From an uncultured Caulobacteraceae bacterium (lineage in GTDB: Bacteria; Pseudomonadota; Alphaproteobacteria; Caulobacterales; Caulobacteraceae), in NCBI GenBank assembly GCA_903872075.1, contig CAIQJF010000076.1, positions 1-54,824 of the forward strand: DNA of 54,824 bases, given 5' to 3'. Each line of letters begins with the position of its first letter. The stretch's first letter is position 1. Made by a program: the position numbers and the translations under genes. The notes beneath the pieces are model-generated. The model was not told the DNA's origin. It searched no databases and saw only the letters and a list, made by a program, of their open reading frames with translations. Positions 1 through 6,660 of this stretch are shown piece by piece.

Positions 1-183
1 CGACCGGGCGATCTCCATGCCGATGTCGCTGAGCTCCTCGAGCTTCCGGCGACGCTTTTCCGTCCCCGCGATGGCGGGGTTCGGGGCATCGACGTCATCG
101 GTCTCGGCGGCGGGCATGGGCACATCATCAGATATTGCAATCTGCAAGTCAAGCGGCCGTTTGCCGGCAGGGTTGAACGTCAT
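1..183 (-). CDS. Hypothetical protein, N-terminal 61 residues (runs off the left edge)
   Basis: An open frame starts with ATG at 183 and stays open to the first base of the window, so only the N-terminal part is present. The product begins MTFNPAGKRPLDLQ, continues with an acidic, proline/alanine-rich stretch, then a basic KRRRKLEEL segment that looks like the beginning of a helix. I do not recognise the family. It diverges from the radical SAM gene, and its start codon lies one base from a LexA-type box (185-199), so it is probably SOS-regulated. No strong Shine-Dalgarno sits at the right distance: AGGA is about 20 bases upstream. Codon use is consistent with a real gene, but the call depends on sequence outside the window. 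Confidence 0.55.
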   Translation of the reverse strand, partial: MTFNPAGKRPLDLQIAISDDVPMPAAETDDVDAPNPAIAGTEKRRRKLEELSDIGMEIARS

Positions 184-184
184 T

Positions 185-199
185 GTTCTTATTTTGTTC
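185..199. promoter_or_regulatory. LexA (SOS) box, GTTC-N7-GTTC
   Basis: The sequence GTTCTTATTTTGTTC matches exactly the direct-repeat SOS box known for alphaproteobacteria (GTTC-N7-GTTC). It fills the 41-base gap between two divergent genes, 1 base from the ATG of the left gene and 25 bases before the ATG of the radical SAM gene. LexA bound here could repress both. The match and position are seen; binding is inferred. Confidence 0.75.
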
Positions 200-224
200 T
201 CGTTTCCTGCGTAGGTTTTGAACC

Positions 225-1316
225 ATGTCCACGCCCTCCCCTTCCGCGCGCGGCCGCGGCGCGGCGTCCAACGCCTCGGGCCGCTTCGAATCGCTGCAGC
301 GCGAGGCCTATGACGACGGCTGGAACGATGGCGACGCGGCGCCGAAACCCCTTCGCACCACCGTGACGGCCGAGCGGGCGCGCACCATCATCACCCGCAA
401 CGACAGCCCGGACGTGGGCTTCGATCGCTCGATCAACCCCTATCGCGGCTGCGAGCACGGCTGCATCTACTGCTACGCCCGGCCAGCCCACGCCTACATG
501 GGTCTCTCGCCGGGTCTGGATTTCGAGAGCAAGCTGTTCTTCAAACCCGAGGCCGGGCGGCTACTCGAACGCGAGCTCGCCAAGCCCGGCTACGCCCCCG
601 GTGTGATCCACATCGGCGGCAACACCGACCCCTATCAGCCGCAGGAAAAGCTCCTGCGCGTGACGCGCCAGGTGCTGGAGGTGATGTGGGCCTTCCGACA
701 TCCGCTCTCGATCATCACCAAGTCGGCTTTGATCGCGCGCGACCTCGATGTGCTCGGGCCGCTCGGCCAGGCCGGCCTGGCGCGCGCCGCCGTCTCGATC
801 ACCACCCTCGACCGATCCCTCGCCCGGGCCATGGAGCCGCGGGCGGCGACGCCGGAGCGGCGGCTGGAGGCCGTGCGGCGCCTGACCGAGGCCGGTGTCC
901 CCACCATCGTCATGACCGCGCCGATCATTCCGGGGCTGAACGACCATGAAATCGAGGCGATCCTGGAGCGCGCCGCCGACGCGGGGGCGATCGGCGCCGG
1001 CTATGTGGCGCTGCGCCTGCCGCGCGAGATCAAGGATCTGTTCGCCGAATGGCTCACCGCCCAGCGGCCCGATCGCGCGGCGCGGGTCATGAGCCTCGTG
1101 CGCCAGATGCGCGGCGGCAAGGACTATGACGCCGAGTGGGGCAAGCGGATGAAGGGCGAAGGCCCGATCGCCGAGATGATCGCTCAACGTTTCAAGTTCG
1201 CCCGCCGCCGCCACGGGCTCGACCGCCCTGTTCCGGCGCTTGATCTCACCCAGTTTCGGGTCCCGCCGCGAAGCGGCGATCAACTTGAGTTGTTCGGCGC
1301 CGCCGGTCTCGCCTAG
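225..1316 (+). CDS. PA0069-family radical SAM protein (spore photoproduct lyase-like)
   Basis: A 363-residue member of the radical SAM superfamily, in the PA0069/SPL-like branch. The cluster-binding motif is C76-EHG-C80-IY-C83, which would hold a [4Fe-4S] cluster for reductive cleavage of S-adenosylmethionine. It follows the NPYRGCEHGC sequence typical of this branch, and a GGNTDPYQPQE segment and an ITKSALIARDLD segment complete the partial TIM barrel. The related spore photoproduct lyase reverses UV thymine dimers; the substrate of the PA0069 group is not established. A LexA box just upstream suggests induction by DNA damage, which fits a repair role. The ATG at 225 is the first good start after the box. 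Family assignment is firm; function is inferred. Confidence 0.9.
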   Translation: MSTPSPSARGRGAASNASGRFESLQREAYDDGWNDGDAAPKPLRTTVTAERARTIITRNDSPDVGFDRSINPYRGCEHGCIYCYARPAHAYMGLSPGLDFESKLFFKPEAGRLLERELAKPGYAPGVIHIGGNTDPYQPQEKLLRVTRQVLEVMWAFRHPLSIITKSALIARDLDVLGPLGQAGLARAAVSITTLDRSLARAMEPRAATPERRLEAVRRLTEAGVPTIVMTAPIIPGLNDHEIEAILERAADAGAIGAGYVALRLPREIKDLFAEWLTAQRPDRAARVMSLVRQMRGGKDYDAEWGKRMKGEGPIAEMIAQRFKFARRRHGLDRPVPALDLTQFRVPPRSGDQLELFGAAGLA

Positions 1317-1350
1317 GCTGGGGGTCGCTGGCTCCCATAGGACCTTCGGG

Positions 1351-1671
1351 ATGTCACACTCCGAGAATTCGGCTCTGCCCGTGTTCAGGTTCCAGGCCGA
1401 AGTGATCTACTGGCGAGGCCCTTCGCCCTTCTTCTACGCGCCCCTGCCCGCGGACTGCGCCGCGGAGGTCCGCAGGCTCGCAAAGCTCGTCACCTATGGC
1501 TGGGGCATGATCCCAGTCGACGCCACCGTCGCGAGTGTCACCTTCTATACGGCGCTGTTCCCGAAGGACGACACCTATCTCCTGCCGCTTAAGGCGGCTG
1601 TGCGGAAGAAGACCAACATCACGGCCGGCGATGTGGTCTCCGTCGAGGTGACCCTCAAGACGGCGCGTTAG
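1351..1671 (+). CDS. DUF1905 domain-containing protein
   Basis: A 106-residue protein resembling the DUF1905 family: an FQAEVIYWRGPSPFFYAPLP start, a GWGMIPVDATV segment, and a C-terminal DVVSVEVTL strand. These are small beta-barrel proteins of unknown function, sometimes fused to YdeI-like domains. The start is taken at the ATG at 1351, which gives the family's normal N-terminus; the frame is open further upstream but overlaps the radical SAM gene. It lies 34 bases behind that gene and may be cotranscribed with it. A short hairpin (1681-1704) follows the stop. Confidence 0.8.
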   Translation: MSHSENSALPVFRFQAEVIYWRGPSPFFYAPLPADCAAEVRRLAKLVTYGWGMIPVDATVASVTFYTALFPKDDTYLLPLKAAVRKKTNITAGDVVSVEVTLKTAR

Positions 1672-1680
1672 TGGCAGGTC

Positions 1681-1704
1681 GACGGCGATGTCAGTCGCCC
1701 CGTC
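1681..1704. terminator. Candidate bidirectional terminator hairpin
   Basis: GACGGCGA and TCGCCCCGTC can form an 8-bp stem with a 2-base bulge and a 6-base loop, between two convergent genes (stops at 1671 and 1709). There is no clear T-run, so this is a weak call. Confidence 0.35.
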
Positions 1705-1708
1705 GGGC

Positions 1709-2512
1709 TCAGAGGTTCGCGCCGGTCTCCAGCAGCGACTTCAGATCGCTGAGGATCCAGTTCCAGCCGCCGCCGCCCTGGTCGGAGAATTTGCTGCTGA
1801 CCATGCCGGCGGCATAGGGCGCACCGGTCAGATCGTGGGTCACGGTCAGGCGGGTGAATCCGCCGGACGTCGCGGCGACTTCCCAGGTCAGGCGGGTGAA
1901 ACCTTCGGCGCGGGTCTGGTCGCTGAACAGGAAGCGGTAGGTCTGCATCAGCTTGTGCGGCGCCTCAACCTCGATGACCTCGCCATCGATGATCACGTCG
2001 GCCATGCCCATGGATCGCATCTGGTCGTTGGACCGCGTCTCAAAGGCGCCGCCCGCCTTCAGGTCATAGTAGGATGGGCCCTTGTAGCCGTAGCGCGCGG
2101 TCCATTCGGGCGTCGTGATCGCCTCCCAGACGGCCTGCTCTGTCGCCTTGATATAGATTTCGAACACCTTGACCGTCGTTTCGCTCATCCTGCCCTCCAG
2201 CGCCACCTTGAGATCCGTGAGCGCCGAAACCGGTCGCTCGGTGAACTTGTCGATCCAGCGGTCGTGTATCAGCCGGACCGGGACCGGATTCAGAAAATGC
2301 CTCTTCTCCCGCCCCGCCCGCCGGCTGATCACCAGGCCGGCGTCCTCCAACACGCGCAGGTGTTTCATGACTCCGAACCGGGTCATCTCCACCGCGCCCT
2401 GAAGCTCCAGCAGGCTCTGGCCATCGCGACCGAACAGCCGGTCGAGAAGCCGCCGCCGCGTTGGATCGGCCAGGGCCTTGAACACGAGGTCGTCATCGAA
2501 CACGGGTGACAT
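1709..2512 (-). CDS. ArsR-family regulator fused to SRPBCC (AHSA1) domain
   Basis: A 267-residue two-domain protein. Residues 5-90 form an ArsR-type winged helix (ALADPTRRRLLDRLF, then MTRFGVMKHLRVLEDAGLV as the recognition helix region). Residues 110-265 are an SRPBCC/AHSA1 hydrophobic-ligand domain (KATEQAVWEAITTPEWTARY, ending in WNWILSDLKSLLETG). ArsR and AHSA1 genes are often adjacent; here they are a single chain, so the ligand-binding and DNA-binding functions are probably coupled. No metal-binding cysteine motif is visible, so metal sensing is unlikely. The inverted repeat GTGAC-N6-GTCAC just upstream (2516-2531) suggests autoregulation. The gene stands alone, convergent with DUF1905. 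Confidence 0.9.
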   Translation of the reverse strand: MSPVFDDDLVFKALADPTRRRLLDRLFGRDGQSLLELQGAVEMTRFGVMKHLRVLEDAGLVISRRAGREKRHFLNPVPVRLIHDRWIDKFTERPVSALTDLKVALEGRMSETTVKVFEIYIKATEQAVWEAITTPEWTARYGYKGPSYYDLKAGGAFETRSNDQMRSMGMADVIIDGEVIEVEAPHKLMQTYRFLFSDQTRAEGFTRLTWEVAATSGGFTRLTVTHDLTGAPYAAGMVSSKFSDQGGGGWNWILSDLKSLLETGANL

Positions 2513-2840
2513 TAGGTGACCGTTTAGTCACGTGTCAACGGCCTGTGCGACAGCTACCGTCGGCCGTTCAGCGCTCCGAAGGTCTGCGACGACGGCGTCT
2601 GGCCGGCCGCCCTCACCGCGGCCAACCAAGCCAACTGGAGTTTGGTCAATTCACGAACCATCGCCAGGCCGTTCACGACACCGCGCCGCGCAAACTGCGG
2701 CAATGCGCCCCCAGTCAAAGAACGCCGGACGGCAAAAAGTGTCACACAAATCGGGTTGATAGCGTCGGGTCGTGTCCAGCCAATCCCTCGATTCCGGGGA
2801 TTCGGTGTCCTGGTGCGCCCGGTGTTTAGAGGACACGGTC
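2513..2840. other. Gene-free stretch between the ArsR fusion and the PEP-CTERM gene
   Basis: This stretch of 328 bases separates divergent genes. It holds the ArsR inverted repeat at its left end. Near the right end are a small inverted repeat (AATCCC at 2782, GGGATT at 2797) and a second pair (GTGTCC at 2805, GGACAC at 2831) whose right arm covers the GAGGA ribosome site of the PEP-CTERM gene. I could not identify convincing -35/-10 boxes, and the short open frames inside do not look coding. Confidence 0.5.
2516..2531. promoter_or_regulatory. Candidate ArsR operator (inverted repeat)
   Basis: GTGAC-CGTTTA-GTCAC lies 3 bases upstream of the start codon of the ArsR-SRPBCC fusion. Its position and symmetry fit an autoregulatory site for a dimeric winged-helix protein. 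Seen: the repeat. Inferred: who binds it. Confidence 0.55.
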
Positions 2841-3533
2841 ATGAAAGCTCAGCGAATCGCCGCCCTGTCCGTCAGCGCTGCCCTCACGCTCGGGACGACA
2901 GGCGCTGGCGCCGTGACCTTCGCGAGCTTCAGACCGATCGATTCCACCGCGAACGTGAGCCTGACCGGCACGAGCCTGTCGTCCTCCTCGCCGGTGAGCT
3001 TTTCCTTTTTGACCGTCGGCCTGTCCAAGTTCGGCCCGCTGAACGCGCTGCTGCGCCTGAACGCCGTCGAAACGGATGCCGCCAGGTACGGGTCGACCGA
3101 GTTCGGTCGATTCTACGGGAACTTCGCCTTCGTCTACACCGGGCCCGCAACGACCGTCGGCAGCGGAAAGTACAAACTCACAATCAAGACGGGCCAGACC
3201 CTGCTCTCGGGCCGCTTCAAGAAGGCGCTGCTCAAGGGCAAGGGTTCGGAGGGCGAGGTCGCCGACTCCACCCTCTCGGGCTCGGTGATCTTCAACTCAC
3301 CCTTCTATACATTCAGCAAAGCGAAGCTTGAGGAATTCAACCTGTCGCTCACCGCGGTCGCACCGTCCTTCACACTGGCAGCCCCCCACAGACTGGCGAA
3401 CTTCACGGCCGTTTCAGAGGGCACGTTCGCCACCGCCGTCCCGGAACCGGAGTCCTGGACCTTGATGCTGATAGGTTTTGGCGTCGTCGGCGCCGGCCTG
3501 AGGTCGCGCCGCCGGTTTCAGACGGCCATCTAG
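2841..3533 (+). CDS. PEPxxWA-CTERM sorting-domain protein
   Basis: A 230-residue exported protein. Residues 1-24 form a Sec signal peptide (MKAQRIAALSVSAALTLG, cut near AGA-V). The body is rich in Ser, Thr and Gly beta-type sequence and matches no family I know. The C-terminus carries the full sorting signal: VPEPESWTLML, a hydrophobic helix (IGFGVVGAGL) and an SRRR basic tail. This is the PEPxxWA variant common in Caulobacterales and sphingomonads, which is processed by an exosortase. The ATG at 2841 is chosen because GAGGA lies 6 bases upstream and the signal peptide starts there. No exosortase or exopolysaccharide gene is in the window, so the processing enzyme must be elsewhere. Confidence 0.88.
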   Translation: MKAQRIAALSVSAALTLGTTGAGAVTFASFRPIDSTANVSLTGTSLSSSSPVSFSFLTVGLSKFGPLNALLRLNAVETDAARYGSTEFGRFYGNFAFVYTGPATTVGSGKYKLTIKTGQTLLSGRFKKALLKGKGSEGEVADSTLSGSVIFNSPFYTFSKAKLEEFNLSLTAVAPSFTLAAPHRLANFTAVSEGTFATAVPEPESWTLMLIGFGVVGAGLRSRRRFQTAI

Positions 3534-3655
3534 CCGCCGTCGATCACCCGTTCGGCGCCGGTGACGTCGCCGACTGCGTCGCGCGGCGGATCCCAGCCGG
3601 CGCCCGTGACGATCGCCACGCGCCCGGTGAGGTCGAAGGGATCGCTCAAGGTCAT
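3530..3655 (-). pseudogene. Remnant of a short-chain dehydrogenase/reductase (internal deletion)
   Basis: A 41-codon open frame whose two ends resemble opposite ends of one SDR. It begins with LTGRVAIVTGAG, the classical first strand and start of the glycine-rich nucleotide loop, and ends with DVTGAERVIDGG, like the VTGAxxxxDGG C-terminus of the same family. The intervening 200 or so residues (the rest of the cofactor fold and the Tyr-x3-Lys active site) are missing, in frame. Its ATG overlaps the Nudix stop (ATGA), an operon arrangement that the deletion left intact. The end overlaps the PEP-CTERM stop on the other strand. A functional 41-residue peptide cannot be excluded but is unlikely. 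Confidence 0.6.
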
Positions 3656-4128
3656 GGAAAGCAAAGGCTGAAGGCCGAGACGATGCGTCCGTCGGTGATC
3701 TCGCCCTTGGTGATCGCCGCCTTCACCTCGGCGCGCGGCCGCCGGTGCAAGGTCAGGGGGTGGGCTTCGTCGGGAACCAGGGGATCGAGCGTCAGGCCAC
3801 GGGCCATGACGATGTGACTGGTGACCCGCAGATACTTCGGCCAGGGCCGGATCAGGCCGACCACCTTCAGTTCGGCAGCCCGATATCCGGTTTCTTCCCG
3901 CAACTCCCGCTGCGCCGCGTCGGCCACATGCTCGTGGTCTTCGACCCCGCCCCCAGGAAGGAACAGTTCAAAAGATCCGAACGCGGGCGAGGGCTCCTCG
4001 ACGAAAAGAACGTGATCTTCGTCGTCCACCGCGACGATCATCACCTCCACGCCGCTGACGAAAAACGCGTCTGCGTCGGCCTCGCCGTGCACCGACAGCC
4101 ACCTGGAAGCCCAAAGAACCTCAGCCAT
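3652..4128 (-). CDS. Nudix hydrolase
   Basis: A 158-residue hydrolase of nucleoside diphosphates linked to another moiety. The Nudix box is complete at residues 60-82: a glycine, GVEDH, E, HVADAAQ, then REL-R-EE-T-G-Y, supplying the Mg2+-binding glutamates. The sequence around it (FLPGGGVEDHE, VVGLIRPWPKY) is like ADP-ribose or ADP-sugar pyrophosphatases, but the substrate cannot be read from sequence. The downstream SDR remnant starts inside its stop codon, so the two were once translationally coupled. Confidence 0.9.
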   Translation of the reverse strand: MAEVLWASRWLSVHGEADADAFFVSGVEVMIVAVDDEDHVLFVEEPSPAFGSFELFLPGGGVEDHEHVADAAQRELREETGYRAAELKVVGLIRPWPKYLRVTSHIVMARGLTLDPLVPDEAHPLTLHRRPRAEVKAAITKGEITDGRIVSAFSLCFP

Positions 4129-4203
4129 GTTCTCTCGCGCACGGTTGGTTTCAGGTGGGGACTATGAGCCGGCGACGACCGAAAGGCCAACCCGCGCGGC
4201 GAC

Positions 4204-4689
4204 TTAGGCCTTCAGTTCGGCCTGGGCGTTGTCGATCTCGACCTGGAAAGCCTCGTCGCTGACGCCATTGCAGGCGATCAGCACGCTGCATTTGACGTGG
4301 TCGCTGACATAGGCGCCTGTGCCGCCCGACCACCAGCGCTCCAGCGCGTTCTGGCGCCGATGGCCGACCACGACGAGATCCGCCCCGATCTCCTTGGCCA
4401 CGGCGCCGATGCGCGGGGCCGGCTCGCCCACCTCAAGCCGCGACTGCGGCTCAAGGCCCAACTGACGCGCCACCGCCACGCCGCGCTCCAGCAACGCCCG
4501 ATGTCCGTCGATCTGTTCGGGGGCCGTACCGGCGTACACGCCCTCGCCCATCACTACTCCGGCCAGAGGCGGCAGAACCGAGAGCAGGAACACCGCCGCG
4601 CCCTGGCGCTTGGCCAGGAGGGCGCCTTCCCGCAGGGCGACAAGCCCCTCGCGGGAGCCGTCGTAGGCCAGCAGAATACGCTTATACAT
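4204..4689 (-). CDS. Universal stress protein (UspA family)
   Basis: A 161-residue single-domain protein of the Usp fold. It starts MYKRILLAYDGSREGLVAL, the usual first strand and helix, and holds the ATP-binding G-2x-G-9x-G-type loop as VVVGHRRQNALERWWSGGTGAYV, followed by the KCSVLIA strand. These proteins bind ATP or dimerise under stress; the role here is unknown. The ATG at 4689 gives the canonical N-terminus; the frame is open further upstream without family similarity. It diverges from the MATE gene across 163 bases. Confidence 0.9.
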   Translation of the reverse strand: MYKRILLAYDGSREGLVALREGALLAKRQGAAVFLLSVLPPLAGVVMGEGVYAGTAPEQIDGHRALLERGVAVARQLGLEPQSRLEVGEPAPRIGAVAKEIGADLVVVGHRRQNALERWWSGGTGAYVSDHVKCSVLIACNGVSDEAFQVEIDNAQAELKA

Positions 4690-4852
4690 CTTGGGCCTCT
4701 CCCCGCCGCGATGCGCCAAGATCACCACGCCCGCCGGGCCGTCAAGCCGGTCTGTCCGTCGCCCGGCGCGCTTGACGAAGCGGCGCCTGTTCTTCACCAG
4801 AAGGCACACGCCCCGGCCCCTGGCCCCGGCGGGCGGTTGGATCGTTCAGAAC

Positions 4853-6292
4853 ATGGCCAAAGACAGTCCGGCGACGGAGGCGCCACCGCCGCGCAAGCCG
4901 CATCTGAACGAACAGCGGCTGATCGGTGAGAGTGTCGCCCCGACCCTGGTCCGCTTCGCCATGCCGCTCCTGGCCACAAACCTGCTGGCGGCCCTGTCGG
5001 CCAGCTGGGGCGCCATCTGGGTCAGCCATGTGCTCGGCCCCAACGCCCTCACCGCCGTGGTTAACGCCAATCTGTTCATGGGCATGATGACCGGTTCGAT
5101 CATGGGCGTCGGCTCGGCGGCGGGGATCGCCATCGGCCAGGCCTTGGGCCAGGGCAATCTGACGGCGGTCAAGCGTTTCACCGGCAACGCCATGAGTTTC
5201 GTCCTGGCCACATCGGTCCTGCTCGGCGTGCTGGGCTGGACCTTCGCCCCGGCCCTGCTGGACCTGATCCACCTGCCGGCCGCCGCCCGGAGCATGGCGA
5301 TCACCTATCTGCGCTTCACCAGCCTCTCCATGCCTCCAGTGTTCACCTACGCCTTCCTGATGATGATGCTGCGCGGGTCCGGCGATCCGCGCACCCCGTT
5401 CCGCTTTTCCCTGATCGCCATCTTTGGGAGCCTGGCGCTCTCGCCCCTGCTGCTGACCGGCGCCTATGGGTTCCCGCGCCTGGGCATCGCCGGCGTCGCG
5501 GTGGGCAGCCTGATCGCCAACGGCGCGGCGCTGCTGGCCCTACTGGTCTACATGTATCTTCGGGACCACCCCCTGGCCCTCAGGTGCGGCGACTTCCATC
5601 ACCTCAAGCCGGACTTCGCCCTGATCTGGTTGCTCGTCACCCGCGGCGCGCCCATGGCGGCGGAGACCTTCATCGTCCAGGGGGCCTATTTCGTGCTCCT
5701 GACCCTGGTCAACGGCCAGGGCGCGGCCACGGCGGCCGCCTACAGCGGCGCCGCGCAGCTGTGGGGCTATGTGCAGATGCCATCGGGAGCCGTGGCGGCC
5801 TCGATGTCGGCCATGGCGGCGGTGAACATCGGCGCCAATCGCTGGGACCGGATCGACACCATCGCCTTCCAGGGCTGCCTGGTCTCCGGCGGCTTTACCC
5901 TGATCGCCGCCGCGGCGGTCTATGGTCTGGGCGATCTGCCGCTGAAGCTGTTCCTGCCGGCCGGCGGCCAGGCGCTGGAGATCGCCCGCACCCTCAACCG
6001 CATCGTGCTCTGGGGCTGGATCCTGCTGGCGGTGACAAATGGCCTCTCGGCCATGGTGCGGGCCAATTCGGCCATGCTGGCCCCCACCCTGATCTACGCC
6101 ACCACCATGTGGGCCCTGCGGGTGCCTTTCGCCTTCTTCCTGCTGCCGGTGTTCGGCGCGGCGGCGATCTGGTGGAGCTTCCCGCTCGGGACCATCGGCT
6201 CGGCCGCCCTGGCCCTGGCCTATTTCCGCTGGGGCGGCTGGCGGAAGAACAAGCTGATGGTGGTGCCGGCCGCCAAGACCGCCGCCGCCTGA
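4853..6292 (+). CDS. MATE family efflux transporter
   Basis: A 479-residue inner-membrane antiporter that would export drugs or metabolites in exchange for Na+ or H+. It has the two-fold six-helix arrangement of the family: VAPTLVRFAMPLLATNLLAAL at the first helix, LRGSGDPRTPFRFSL in the first half and VRANSAMLAPTLIYATTMWAL in the second. The N-terminal 30 residues are polar and proline-rich. The ATG at 4853 was chosen over upstream starts because it begins just before this cytoplasmic segment. Substrate unknown. Confidence 0.92.
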   Translation: MAKDSPATEAPPPRKPHLNEQRLIGESVAPTLVRFAMPLLATNLLAALSASWGAIWVSHVLGPNALTAVVNANLFMGMMTGSIMGVGSAAGIAIGQALGQGNLTAVKRFTGNAMSFVLATSVLLGVLGWTFAPALLDLIHLPAAARSMAITYLRFTSLSMPPVFTYAFLMMMLRGSGDPRTPFRFSLIAIFGSLALSPLLLTGAYGFPRLGIAGVAVGSLIANGAALLALLVYMYLRDHPLALRCGDFHHLKPDFALIWLLVTRGAPMAAETFIVQGAYFVLLTLVNGQGAATAAAYSGAAQLWGYVQMPSGAVAASMSAMAAVNIGANRWDRIDTIAFQGCLVSGGFTLIAAAAVYGLGDLPLKLFLPAGGQALEIARTLNRIVLWGWILLAVTNGLSAMVRANSAMLAPTLIYATTMWALRVPFAFFLLPVFGAAAIWWSFPLGTIGSAALALAYFRWGGWRKNKLMVVPAAKTAAA

Positions 6293-6370
6293 ACCGCACG
6301 GCTTGGCGCGACGCGGAGATCGCGCAATGCTCGATGGGCTGAATCCGTCACAGGAAGTTGTCGCCTCGCC

Positions 6371-6586
6371 ATGGACATCCGCGTTCTCCTTCTCCTCGCG
6401 TCAGGCCTCGGCATGGCGGTCTGGACCTGGCGCGCCTGGAAATCCGGGGAGATCAAGACCGGCGGCCGCGTCCTCACGCGCGTCGCCTCGCCGCGGGAGT
6501 TCGGCAACGCCCTCCGTCTCCAGGGCGCCCTCGCCGCCGTCGCCTTCGCCCTGGCGCTGGCCGCGTCGATCGGCTGGGCGCCTTGA
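6371..6586 (+). CDS. Small two-helix membrane protein, unknown function
   Basis: A 71-residue protein with hydrophobic segments at about residues 4-20 and 50-68, and a basic, polar loop between them (RAWKSGEIKTGGRVLTRVAS). I do not recognise the family. Codon third positions are as GC-rich as in neighbouring genes, and the two-helix layout is coherent, so I take it as real. It lies between the MATE gene and the phosphodiesterase on the same strand, with a weak AGGAAG ribosome site. Confidence 0.7.
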   Translation: MDIRVLLLLASGLGMAVWTWRAWKSGEIKTGGRVLTRVASPREFGNALRLQGALAAVAFALALAASIGWAP

Positions 6587-6660
6587 GTTGCGTTCCGCCG
6601 TCGGCGCGCCACTGAAAATCCCTCACGCGCCCGTCGCACCAATCTGCTAGCCGCGGACGC

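Noticed and set aside
2554..2745. Minus-strand open frame of 63 codons in the gap before the PEP-CTERM gene
   Set aside because: Mixed third-position bases unlike the neighbouring genes, GTG start without ribosome site, no similarity that I know.
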